NCBI GenBank assembly: GCA_002408345.1
Contig: DHRX01000057.1
Coordinates: 6,237 to 12,035 of the forward strand
DNA length: 5,799 nt
Direction of reading: 5' to 3'
Source of the DNA: Firmicutes bacterium UBA5301
GTDB taxonomy: Bacteria; Bacillota; UBA5301
Shown here: one piece after another, positions 1-5,799 of the stretch
Layout: each line of letters starts with the position of its first letter
How positions within the stretch are numbered: the stretch's first letter is position 1
Notes under the pieces: generated by a model
What the model saw: only the letters and a program-made list of their open reading frames with translations
The model's database searches: none
What the model was told of the DNA's origin: nothing
Position numbers and translations under genes: made by a program

Positions 1-28
1 CATAAGCTTAGCCACGAAAGCGGCTGTA

Positions 29-613
29 TTACCTGTTTGGCCTGTGGTTATTCCAAGTGTGGTTAGTAAGAACAAAAAAGAGGATAACTAATAGCGCTAT
101 AGCGATCGTAATCCACTCAAAATTATGTTTTAGAAAGTTAACAATTTGTGGACCATAGAGATAGATGAGGAGCCCTTCTGTAAGGAAGCGGGCTCCTCTT
201 CCTATTATAGATGCAATAACGAATTTACGCAGGTTAATGGCAAAAATACCGGAAGTGATAGTAAAGACTTTGTACGGTATAGGGGTGAGAGCAGCTATAC
301 CAATCGCCCAGGCATCGTATTTACGAAACAATCTTTCGACTTGAGCTACCTTTTGAGCCGAAGTAATTTTTAAAAGAAGGGGGCGACCTCCTTTTATTCC
401 TAGATAATAACCGGCGACTCCTCCAAAGACTGATGCTAAGGTAACAACCGTCCCATACAGAAGAGCGTTAGAGGGCTTAGCTAAACTTAAGGGTAGCAGT
501 AACGCTTCTGGTGGGATCGGGAAAAAGGAAGACTCGGCGAAAGAGACCAGAAAAAGGCCTAAATTACCTAGGGGTAAGAAGAAATCTAAAGTCCATTGGA
601 CGATGCTATCCAA
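29..613 (-). CDS. YqaA/DedA-family (VTT/SNARE-associated) integral membrane protein
   Basis: This 194-residue protein is a small multi-spanning inner-membrane protein of the DedA superfamily (VTT domain), closest in style to the YqaA branch (COG1238). Visible marks are ESSFFPIPPE at residues 27-36, the glycine-rich GYYLGIKGGR at 68-77, TPIPYKVFTITSGIF at 110-124, GRGARF at 138-143 and a last hydrophobic helix near 166-183 with a polar tail. DedA relatives act in membrane homeostasis, and some move phospholipids or undecaprenyl phosphate between leaflets; the substrate of this one cannot be told. The start is TTG at 613, chosen because GAGGTG lies 8 bases upstream (minus strand, 622-627) and the length suits the family. 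The stop is TAA at 31-29. It is divergent from the gcv operon, with no evident functional link. Family assignment is firm; function is not. Confidence 0.9.
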   Translation of the reverse strand: MDSIVQWTLDFFLPLGNLGLFLVSFAESSFFPIPPEALLLPLSLAKPSNALLYGTVVTLASVFGGVAGYYLGIKGGRPLLLKITSAQKVAQVERLFRKYDAWAIGIAALTPIPYKVFTITSGIFAINLRKFVIASIIGRGARFLTEGLLIYLYGPQIVNFLKHNFEWITIAIALLVILFFVLTNHTWNNHRPNR

Positions 614-711
614 ATAAACTGCACCTCGGTGTGTTAAATATATAGTACATTCGTTTCTATGCTTCCTTCTCCCTGTTTATCTCTTTTAGGTATTTTTCTG
701 TTTAATAATAA

Positions 712-760
712 TTACAGTTTTGCCCATCTTTCTAAGGATCGGATTGAGCAAAAACTGTAA
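712..760. repeat. AT-rich inverted repeat in the divergent intergenic region
   Basis: The arms 712-721 (TTACAGTTTT) and 751-760 (AAAACTGTAA) are a perfect 10-base inverted repeat. Pairing continues with GC at 722-723 against GC at 748-749 if A750 is bulged. The enclosed segment is about 24 bases. In the plus direction it is followed by GAGCTTTTCC and in the minus direction by TTATTATTA, so neither side has a clean uridine tract and an intrinsic terminator is not convincing. It lies about 100 bases before the leftward gene and 145 bases before gcvT. It could be an operator, an RNA hairpin in the leader of the leftward gene, or a small mobile-element remnant. The repeat itself is directly visible; its role is unknown. 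Confidence 0.7.
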
Positions 761-784
761 GAGCTTTTCCATAGTTAAGGCTCC

Positions 785-806
785 TTTCTAATTTACCCGT
801 TAGAAA
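785..806. repeat. Short dyad TTTCTAA-N8-TTAGAAA upstream of the gcv promoter
   Basis: TTTCTAA at 785-791 and TTAGAAA at 800-806 are perfect inverted copies separated by TTTACCCG. The right arm ends 11 bases before the proposed extended -10 element, where a -35 region would sit. A related pair, TTTCT (811-815) and AGAAA (828-832), flanks the -10 itself. This placement suits a repressor or activator operator, but no regulator is encoded in the window and AT-rich DNA gives such pairs by chance. The stem is followed by TTTATTTCTG, so a weak terminator-like fold is also possible. Confidence 0.4.
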
Positions 807-816
807 TTTATTTCTG

Positions 817-825
817 TGATATTAT
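817..825 (+). promoter_or_regulatory. Probable extended -10 promoter of the gcv operon
   Basis: TGATATTAT fits the extended -10 form TGnTATAAT with one mismatch. It is about 80 bases upstream of the gcvT start. No good -35 hexamer sits 16-18 bases upstream (797-802 reads CCGTTA), which is tolerable for an extended -10 promoter. The same AT-rich stretch contains a perfect TATAAT on the minus strand (826-821), so a divergent promoter for the leftward gene is also possible. This is a consensus match by eye only. Confidence 0.35.
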
Positions 826-850
826 ATAGAAAGCAGGCAAACTTTGACTA

Positions 851-869
851 TGCCGAGAATCTTTTGGCA
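851..869 (+). other. Possible small hairpin in the gcvT leader RNA
   Basis: TGCC at 851-854 pairs with GGCA at 866-869. The stem can be extended inward by G-U, A-U, G-U and A-U pairs to 8 base pairs around an AUC loop. It lies between the proposed promoter and the gcvT ribosome site, with no following T-run, so it is not an intrinsic terminator. It may only affect leader stability. It lacks the conserved cores of a glycine riboswitch. Confidence 0.25.
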
Positions 870-905
870 GCAGAAGAATATTGGTTAACGCTGAGGAGGG
901 GTTGA

Positions 906-2012
906 ATGGCAGAGTTAAAACAGACGCCTTTATTTGATCAGCATGTGGCCCTAGGGGCCCGTTTAATTCCCTTTGGTGGTTGGGAGATGCCGGTGCAATA
1001 TTCTGGTATTCTCGAAGAACATCGGGCGGTACGGGAAGCTGCCGGGCTTTTTGATTTATCCCATATGGGTGAATTTTCCGTTACCGGGCCTGGGGCTTAC
1101 GACTATCTAAATCGGTTGCTCTCTAACAACTTGGGTAAGCTGCGAGTAGGTCGAGCCCAGTATAATCTGCTCTTAAACCATGAGGGCGGTGTAGTTGATG
1201 ACCTCTTAGTCTACCGTCTGGATGATCAGGGGTATCTAGTGGTGGTTAACGCAGCAAATATGGAAAAGGATTGGGAATGGTTTCAAGAATATCTACCAAC
1301 GGCTGGGGTTAGTTTAATCAATCGCTCTGCCCAGACAGCGCTTATTGCTATTCAGGGGCCGAAAAGCGAGGAGATTTTATCCCAAGTTACGACAACAGAC
1401 TTGGCTGCAATTACTTACTATTCTTTTGAAGAAGCTACGGTAGCAGGGAAAGAGGTGCTGCTCTCGGCCACCGGTTATACTGGCGAGCGTGGTTTTGAAC
1501 TCTATCTTGACGCAGCTGAAGCGGCGACGGTCTGGTCAGAACTACTGGAAGTTGGTGCTAGTTCAGGTTTGGTTCCGGTAGGCTTAGGGGCTCGGGATAC
1601 CTTACGTTTGGAAGCGGCTTTCTGTCTATATGGCCATGAATTAACTGAAGAGACTAACCCGTGGGAAGCTGGGTTGGGTTGGACGGTTAAAATGGATAAA
1701 GGAGATTTTATCGGTAAAGCGGCGCTCCAGGCCCAACAGGGTGAGGCCTTAAAGCGGAAGTTAGTTGGGTTTAAGTTGTTGCAGCGGGGGGTACCCCGGC
1801 AGGGCTATGCCATCTTAAATAGCAGGGCTGAGGAGATTGGTCATGTAACAAGTGGTTCGGTTTCACCTACTCTCGGCGAAAGTATCGGCTTAGGTTATGT
1901 AACGGCGAGTCAAGCTGAACCGGGAAATCATGTTTGGCTAAAAATCAGGGATAAGGCGGTAGAAGCTGAATTAATAGATTTACCCTTTGTTCCACCGTAT
2001 AATAAGAGATAA
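906..2012 (+). CDS. gcvT: Aminomethyltransferase, T-protein of the glycine cleavage system
   Basis: GcvT takes the aminomethyl group bound to lipoyl-GcvH, transfers the methylene to tetrahydrofolate to give 5,10-methylene-THF and releases ammonia. It is a cytosolic protein of 368 residues, the normal full length. Family marks run in order: an N-terminal TPLFDQHVALGAR (7-19) and PFGGWEMPVQY (22-32), LFDLSHMGEF (48-57), GGVVDDLLVY (94-103) whose adjacent D98/D99 include the catalytic aspartate position, IAIQGP (147-152), TGYTGERGFE (189-198) and GLGARDTLRLEA (226-237), with a C-terminal barrel domain containing TSGSVSPTLG (315-324). The ATG at 906 is supported by AGGAGG at 894-899 with a 6-base spacer. 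It is the first gene of the operon; gcvH begins 17 bases after its stop. Nothing looks broken. Confidence 0.98.
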   Translation: MAELKQTPLFDQHVALGARLIPFGGWEMPVQYSGILEEHRAVREAAGLFDLSHMGEFSVTGPGAYDYLNRLLSNNLGKLRVGRAQYNLLLNHEGGVVDDLLVYRLDDQGYLVVVNAANMEKDWEWFQEYLPTAGVSLINRSAQTALIAIQGPKSEEILSQVTTTDLAAITYYSFEEATVAGKEVLLSATGYTGERGFELYLDAAEAATVWSELLEVGASSGLVPVGLGARDTLRLEAAFCLYGHELTEETNPWEAGLGWTVKMDKGDFIGKAALQAQQGEALKRKLVGFKLLQRGVPRQGYAILNSRAEEIGHVTSGSVSPTLGESIGLGYVTASQAEPGNHVWLKIRDKAVEAELIDLPFVPPYNKR

Positions 2013-2029
2013 ACAAGGAGGTAGTTGGG

Positions 2030-2410
2030 ATGACCCCTACAGATCGTAAGTACACAAGAGAACATGAGTGGGTTCAGATTAACGGGAAGCAAGCTATTGT
2101 TGGTATTACTAATTACGCCCAGAATGAGTTAGGCGATGTAGTTTTTGTAGATTTGCCGGAAACCGGTAGTGTAGTAGAGGCTAATGATGAGATGGCTGTA
2201 GTCGAGTCGGTTAAGGCTGTCTCCGATATTTATGCGCCGGTAAGCGGGAAGATAGTGAAAGTTAACGAGGCTCTCCAAGATAATCCCGAGCTAATTAACT
2301 CTGATCCCTATAAAGACGGTTGGATTAGTATTATTGAGATGAGCGATCCTGATGAGGTTGATGAATTAATGTCGGCTGAGGAGTATGCGGACTTTACAGA
2401 AGGAGAGTGA
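2030..2410 (+). CDS. gcvH: Lipoyl carrier H-protein of the glycine cleavage system
   Basis: GcvH carries the reaction intermediates of glycine cleavage on a lipoyl arm between the P-, T- and L-proteins. The 126-residue length is normal. The lipoylation site is K62 in VVESVKAVSDIYAP (57-70), inside the beta hammerhead domain. Other family marks are YTREHEWV (8-15), VGITNYAQNELGDVVFVDLPE (about 24-44), and PELINSDPYKDGWI (about 85-98). The ATG at 2030 follows a strong AAGGAGGT (2015-2022) with a 7-base spacer. The C-terminus is acidic. The protein is inactive until lipoylated, so the cell must either salvage or synthesise lipoate; the last gene of the window may bear on this. Confidence 0.98.
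   Translation: MTPTDRKYTREHEWVQINGKQAIVGITNYAQNELGDVVFVDLPETGSVVEANDEMAVVESVKAVSDIYAPVSGKIVKVNEALQDNPELINSDPYKDGWISIIEMSDPDEVDELMSAEEYADFTEGE
2400..2405 (+). promoter_or_regulatory. Ribosome binding site deciding the gcvPA start
   Basis: AAGGAG lies inside the last codons of gcvH. It is only 1 base from the GTG at 2407, too close for normal initiation, but 10 bases from the in-frame GTG at 2416. It therefore favours the downstream start. Confidence 0.6.
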
Positions 2411-2415
2411 ATTTA

Positions 2416-3714
2416 GTGCACTACATCCCTAATACACCCCAAGATCAGGCGGAAATGTTGGCGACACTTGGGGTTAGTACAGTCCAAGAGCTCTTTGGGG
2501 AGATCCCAGAGAGCCTTCGTCTTCGTGCTGAGCTAGATCTACCGCCGGCTTTAGCCGAGCCAGAGGTTTTCAAGTTACTCCGGTCTTTAGCGGCTCAAAA
2601 TGATAATGCGGAAGATGTTAGTCTGTTTTTGGGAGCAGGGACTTATGATCACTATATCCCTAGTGCGGTTAAACATATTTTAGGTCGGTCTGAGTTCTAT
2701 ACGGCCTACACACCTTACCAGGCTGAGATTAGCCAAGGAACGTTACAGGCTATCTATGAGTACCAAACTATGATCTGTAACCTTACCGGTATGGATGTTG
2801 CTAACGCTTCCATGTATGATGGAGCAACGGCCATGGTTGAAGGGGTACTTATGGCTGGAGCAATTACTAAACGGACCAAAGTAGTACTTCCAGCTAGTGT
2901 ACATCCGGAATATCGCCAGGTACTCCATACTTACCTGGCTCTACAGGGTTGGGAGTTAGCTACCCAAATTGACCGGGATACGGCGGCGGTAGTAGTACAG
3001 TACCCTAACTTTTTTGGTCAAGTCGATACTTCTATCTTGGCCTTAGCTGAGCAGGTTCATGCTCAAGGGGCTTTACTAATTGTTGTGGCTAACCCTATTG
3101 CTTTAGGCCTCTTAAAACCACCAGGAGAGTTTGGTGCTGATATTGTCTGTGGTGAGGGCCAGGTTTTAGGGAACCCCATGGGGTTCGGGGGACCCCATCT
3201 CGGTTATTTAGCTTGTCGGACAGAGTACATGCGGCGTTTACCAGGTCGAATTGTCGGTGCGACTAAAGACTTAGAAGGTACCAAGGGTTACGTATTGACA
3301 TTACAGACTAGGGAGCAACATATTCGGCGGCAGAAGGCAACTTCCAACATTTGTTCGAACCAAGCGCTTAACGCATTAGCTGCTACGGTTTACCTTTCTC
3401 TGATGGGCCCAACGGGTCTTCGGAAGGTAGCTACCGATTCGACCCAAAAAGCCCATTACCTCTATGAACGGTTACTAGAAATAGAGGGGGTTACCCCTGG
3501 GCTACCAGGACCGTTTTTTCATGAATTTACTGTGCAAGTTGCAGCCGACCCTGAGGAGTTAAATCAGCGCTTAATCGAATACGGCATAATTGGTGGCTTA
3601 CCTTTAAAACGCTTTTATCCGGAGTTAGCTAACCAGATTTTGTTTTGCGTTACTGAGCGACGGGCCAAAGAAGAATTGGATTACTTGGCTCAGGTATTGG
3701 AGGGGTTGCTATGA
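2416..3714 (+). CDS. gcvPA: Glycine dehydrogenase (decarboxylating) subunit 1, P-protein N-terminal half
   Basis: GcvPA pairs with GcvPB to form the split, PLP-dependent P-protein, which decarboxylates glycine and passes the aminomethyl group to lipoyl-GcvH. From GTG 2416 it has 432 residues, normal for the subunit; from GTG 2407 it would have 435. I prefer 2416 because the AAGGAG at 2400-2405 is properly spaced only for it and because the protein then begins MHYIPNT, matching the usual YIP-T opening of the family. Motifs numbered from 2416 include FLGAGTYDHYIP (71-82), YTPYQAEISQGTLQAIYEYQ (98-117), NASMYDGATA (130-139), GEGQ (246-249), FGGPH (257-261) and TSNICSNQAL (309-318). As expected for this half, the PLP lysine is absent. 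Its stop overlaps the gcvPB start by 4 bases (ATGA). Confidence 0.96.
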   Translation: MHYIPNTPQDQAEMLATLGVSTVQELFGEIPESLRLRAELDLPPALAEPEVFKLLRSLAAQNDNAEDVSLFLGAGTYDHYIPSAVKHILGRSEFYTAYTPYQAEISQGTLQAIYEYQTMICNLTGMDVANASMYDGATAMVEGVLMAGAITKRTKVVLPASVHPEYRQVLHTYLALQGWELATQIDRDTAAVVVQYPNFFGQVDTSILALAEQVHAQGALLIVVANPIALGLLKPPGEFGADIVCGEGQVLGNPMGFGGPHLGYLACRTEYMRRLPGRIVGATKDLEGTKGYVLTLQTREQHIRRQKATSNICSNQALNALAATVYLSLMGPTGLRKVATDSTQKAHYLYERLLEIEGVTPGLPGPFFHEFTVQVAADPEELNQRLIEYGIIGGLPLKRFYPELANQILFCVTERRAKEELDYLAQVLEGLL

Positions 3715-5177
3715 GGATTGACGGGACCGCTGAGGTTAAGGTGATTTTTGAGGAGAGTGTTTCTGGCCGTAAGGGCTACTCTTTGCCAGATTTAGATGTC
3801 CCGGCTCAAGAGCTAGACCAGCTTCTTCCCCTAGAACTGCTCCGTCAGCAAGCACCGGTTCTTCCTGAAGTTAGTGAGGTCGATGTGATTCGGCATTTTA
3901 CCAGGTTGTCAGAACGCAATCACGGTGTGGATAGCGGGTTTTACCCCTTGGGATCATGTACAATGAAATATAACCCGAAGATTAATGAAGATGTTGCCGT
4001 CCTAGCCGGGTTCCAATCTATCCACCCCTACCAGCCTGAAAGCAGCTGTCAAGGTGCGTTAGAGGTTCTCTTTGATTTAGAAAAGTGCCTTTGTGCCATT
4101 ACTGGGATGGACGCCTTTACCCTGCAACCGGCAGCAGGAGCCCACGGGGAATTAACGGGTTTAATGTTGATTAAAGCTTATCATCATCATCGGGGTCAGC
4201 TGGATCAGAAACGGGAAGTGATTGTCCCTGATTCTGCCCACGGGACTAACCCGGCTAGCGCTGCTCTCTGTGGCTTTAAGGTAGTTGAGGTGCCTTCCGA
4301 TGCCCGGGGGAACGTAGACGTTGCAGCTTTACGCCAGGTAGTTGGCCCTCAAACGGCAGCATTAATGCTGACTAACCCTAATACCTTGGGGCTATTTGAA
4401 GAACATATTGAGGAGATTGCCCAACTGATCCATGAAGCTGGGGGGCTTTTATATTACGATGGTGCTAATGCCAACGCTATTTTAGGGGTTACCAGACCTG
4501 GTGATATGGGTTTTGATGTGGTTCATCTTAACCTCCATAAAACCTTTGCTGCTCCCCACGGCGGTGGGGGCCCAGGTTCCGGTCCGGTAGGGGTTAAAAA
4601 GGATCTAATCCCTTTTTTGCCTGTCCCCAGAGTAATTCAGGAGGCAGAAGGTTATCGGTTTGACTTTGATTTTCCTCAAAGTATCGGTAAAGTGAAAGCT
4701 TATTACGGCAATTTTTTAGTTGCTCTAAAGGCTTACACCTATATTCGCCAGATGGGCCCCAGCGGTCTGAAGGCGGTAGCAGAAAATGCTGTACTCAACG
4801 CTAATTATCTGATGGAGCAGCTCAAGGAGTACTATGACCTTCCCTACCAGCGCCGGTGTATGCATGAATTTGTCCTTTCTGGTGCTAGACAAAAGGAATA
4901 TGGGGTTAAGACCCTAGATCTAGCTAAAGGCCTTTTGGATTACGGCATTCATGCTCCGACTATCTATTTTCCCTTAATTGTTGAAGAGGCTTTGATGATC
5001 GAACCGACTGAAACAGAGAGTAAGGCAACTTTAGACCAATTTATTGCGTTAATGATTAAAATGGCTCAAGAAGCTATTGAGAGCCCAGAAAAACTGCACC
5101 AGGCCCCACAACGGTTACCTGTTCGCCGGCTAGATGAGGCTGGAGCGGCTCGTAACCCTGATCTCAAGTGGTCTTAG
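3711..5177 (+). CDS. gcvPB: Glycine dehydrogenase (decarboxylating) subunit 2, P-protein C-terminal half, PLP-binding
   Basis: GcvPB is the catalytic half of the split P-protein and works with GcvPA on glycine and GcvH. At 488 residues it has the normal length. The PLP-binding lysine is K277 in LNLHKTFAAPHGGGGPG (273-289). D250 in YYDGANANAILG (248-259) is in the position that contacts the PLP pyridine nitrogen in this fold. Other marks are the N-terminal VIFEESVSGRKGYSLPDLDV (11-30), YPLGSCTMKYNPKIN (78-92), PAAGAHGEL (140-148), DSAHGTNPASA (174-184) and the C-terminal PVRRLDEAGAARNP. The ATG at 3711 overlaps the gcvPA stop (ATGA) and follows GGAGGGG at 3699-3705 with a 5-base spacer, so it is translationally coupled and likely made in equal amounts. 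The family assignment is not in doubt. Confidence 0.98.
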   Translation: MRIDGTAEVKVIFEESVSGRKGYSLPDLDVPAQELDQLLPLELLRQQAPVLPEVSEVDVIRHFTRLSERNHGVDSGFYPLGSCTMKYNPKINEDVAVLAGFQSIHPYQPESSCQGALEVLFDLEKCLCAITGMDAFTLQPAAGAHGELTGLMLIKAYHHHRGQLDQKREVIVPDSAHGTNPASAALCGFKVVEVPSDARGNVDVAALRQVVGPQTAALMLTNPNTLGLFEEHIEEIAQLIHEAGGLLYYDGANANAILGVTRPGDMGFDVVHLNLHKTFAAPHGGGGPGSGPVGVKKDLIPFLPVPRVIQEAEGYRFDFDFPQSIGKVKAYYGNFLVALKAYTYIRQMGPSGLKAVAENAVLNANYLMEQLKEYYDLPYQRRCMHEFVLSGARQKEYGVKTLDLAKGLLDYGIHAPTIYFPLIVEEALMIEPTETESKATLDQFIALMIKMAQEAIESPEKLHQAPQRLPVRRLDEAGAARNPDLKWS

Positions 5178-5799
5178 TCCAGAAGCTGGCAGCGGTCAGG
5201 CAGGAACGATTTAAGTACCACGGCCCTAGTCTGACTGTTGTCCGCCCCTCTCAAACTGGGGCTTTACGGGTTACCTCGGCTACTTGCTCTTTAAATTGTG
5301 CCCACTGTGGCGGCCATTATCTTCGGCCAATGCTTCCTTTAGGGCAGGTGTTACCGGAACCTGGCGCTAAGTGGTCCAGTTTTTTAATTAGTGGAGCTTG
5401 TGATGATCAGGGGCAAGTACCGCTGGTAACGGAGTTAGCACGGTTAACTCAACTGGCCCAGTACTACCCCTTAAATTTGCATACCGGCTATGTTGCTGAT
5501 GACGTAGTGGCAGCAGCTTTGGGTAGGGTAGCTACCGTTTTTTCCTGTGATTTTGTCGGTACGGACCAGGTTGCGCAGGAGGTTTACGGTTTACCCTACT
5601 CGGTTGACCAGTACTTAACCGCCTTACTCCGGTTAAAAAAATACGGCCGGGTAGTTCCCCATGTCTGTCTTGGTTTGGCCGGAACCGCCCTTAGCTCAGA
5701 GCGTCAGGCGGTACATCTCCTAGTAGAAGCCGGTTTTGAGGAGGTTGTTTTTTTAATTTTTAGACCTACTCCAGGAACCCGCTACCAGGATCGGCAACC
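5168..5799 (+). CDS. Radical SAM protein, COG1856 type, possible LipS-like lipoyl synthase component (3' end beyond window)
   Basis: An open frame of 210 codons runs to the window edge without a stop. Numbered from GTG 5168, it has the radical SAM cluster motif CSLNCAHC (C40, C44, C47; CX3CX2C), followed by GGHYLRPM (48-55), SGACDDQGQVPL (75-86), LNLHTGYV (102-109), CDFVGTD (127-133), VYGLPYSVDQYL (139-150), VPHVCLGL (163-170) and FRPTPGTR (198-205). From memory this pattern matches COG1856, annotated as a biotin synthase homolog, a group that I believe includes the lipoyl synthases LipS1/LipS2 that replace LipA in some archaea and bacteria. Lipoyl synthesis would fit a gene joined to gcvH, but this is inference. 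The GTG overlaps the gcvPB stop by 10 bases; an in-frame TGA at 5159-5161 limits upstream starts, and no clear Shine-Dalgarno is seen, so translation is probably coupled. Radical SAM identity is secure; substrate is not. Confidence 0.85.
   Translation, partial: MVLVQKLAAVRQERFKYHGPSLTVVRPSQTGALRVTSATCSLNCAHCGGHYLRPMLPLGQVLPEPGAKWSSFLISGACDDQGQVPLVTELARLTQLAQYYPLNLHTGYVADDVVAAALGRVATVFSCDFVGTDQVAQEVYGLPYSVDQYLTALLRLKKYGRVVPHVCLGLAGTALSSERQAVHLLVEAGFEEVVFLIFRPTPGTRYQDRQ

Noticed and set aside
10..25. Small stem (AGCC...GGCT) just after the stop of the leftward gene, considered as its terminator
   Set aside because: On the minus strand it forms only about 6 pairs including a G-U, and the following bases (AAGCTTATG) contain no T-tract; the window also ends too soon to judge.
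146..373. 75-codon open frame on the plus strand inside the YqaA/DedA gene
   Set aside because: It lies antisense to a well-conserved membrane protein gene, has no ribosome site and encodes no recognisable domain; it is a shadow frame.
844..849. TTGACT resembling a -35 box just upstream of gcvT
   Set aside because: No -10-like hexamer lies 16-18 bases downstream (867-872 reads GCAGCA), and it would leave almost no leader before the ribosome site.
2743..2928. 61-codon open frame on the minus strand inside gcvPA
   Set aside because: It is antisense to highly conserved P-protein motifs, with no family likeness; it is a shadow frame.
4171..4195. Run of three histidine codons in gcvPB (residues 158-160)
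   Set aside because: It lies where the family normally has a His-rich AYH segment, so it is ordinary family sequence and not a repeat expansion or metal site worth claiming.

Overview
The window holds a glycine cleavage operon with a divergently transcribed membrane protein gene on one side and a radical SAM gene, cut by the window edge, on the other. The P-protein is split into GcvPA and GcvPB. The order is gcvT-gcvH-gcvPA-gcvPB, with strong AGGAGG-type ribosome sites, frequent GTG/TTG starts and moderate GC. Together these suggest an anaerobic, Gram-positive-type bacterium (Bacillota, Clostridia or a related class). That placement is inferred from gene layout and protein style. The genus cannot be read from this window.

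Layout: 29-613 (minus) encodes a YqaA/DedA-type membrane protein starting at TTG. Positions 614-905 form a 292-base divergent intergenic region. It contains a long AT-rich dyad (712-760), a second smaller dyad (785-806), a probable extended -10 promoter for the gcv operon (817-825) and a small leader hairpin (851-869). I see no glycine riboswitch there. Positions 906-5177 (plus) carry gcvT, gcvH, gcvPA and gcvPB with gaps of 17 and 5 bases and one 4-base overlap. From 5168 to the window end runs a radical SAM frame that overlaps the end of gcvPB by 10 bases.

How the genes work together: GcvPA/GcvPB decarboxylate glycine and load the aminomethyl group onto the lipoyl arm of GcvH. GcvT then transfers the one-carbon unit to tetrahydrofolate and releases ammonia. 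A dihydrolipoyl dehydrogenase (L-protein) is needed to reoxidise GcvH but is not in this window. The last gene resembles COG1856 radical SAM proteins ('biotin synthase homologs'), the group I associate with the two-component lipoyl synthases LipS1/LipS2. GcvH must be lipoylated, so a cofactor-assembly role in this operon is an attractive inference and the most interesting point of the window.
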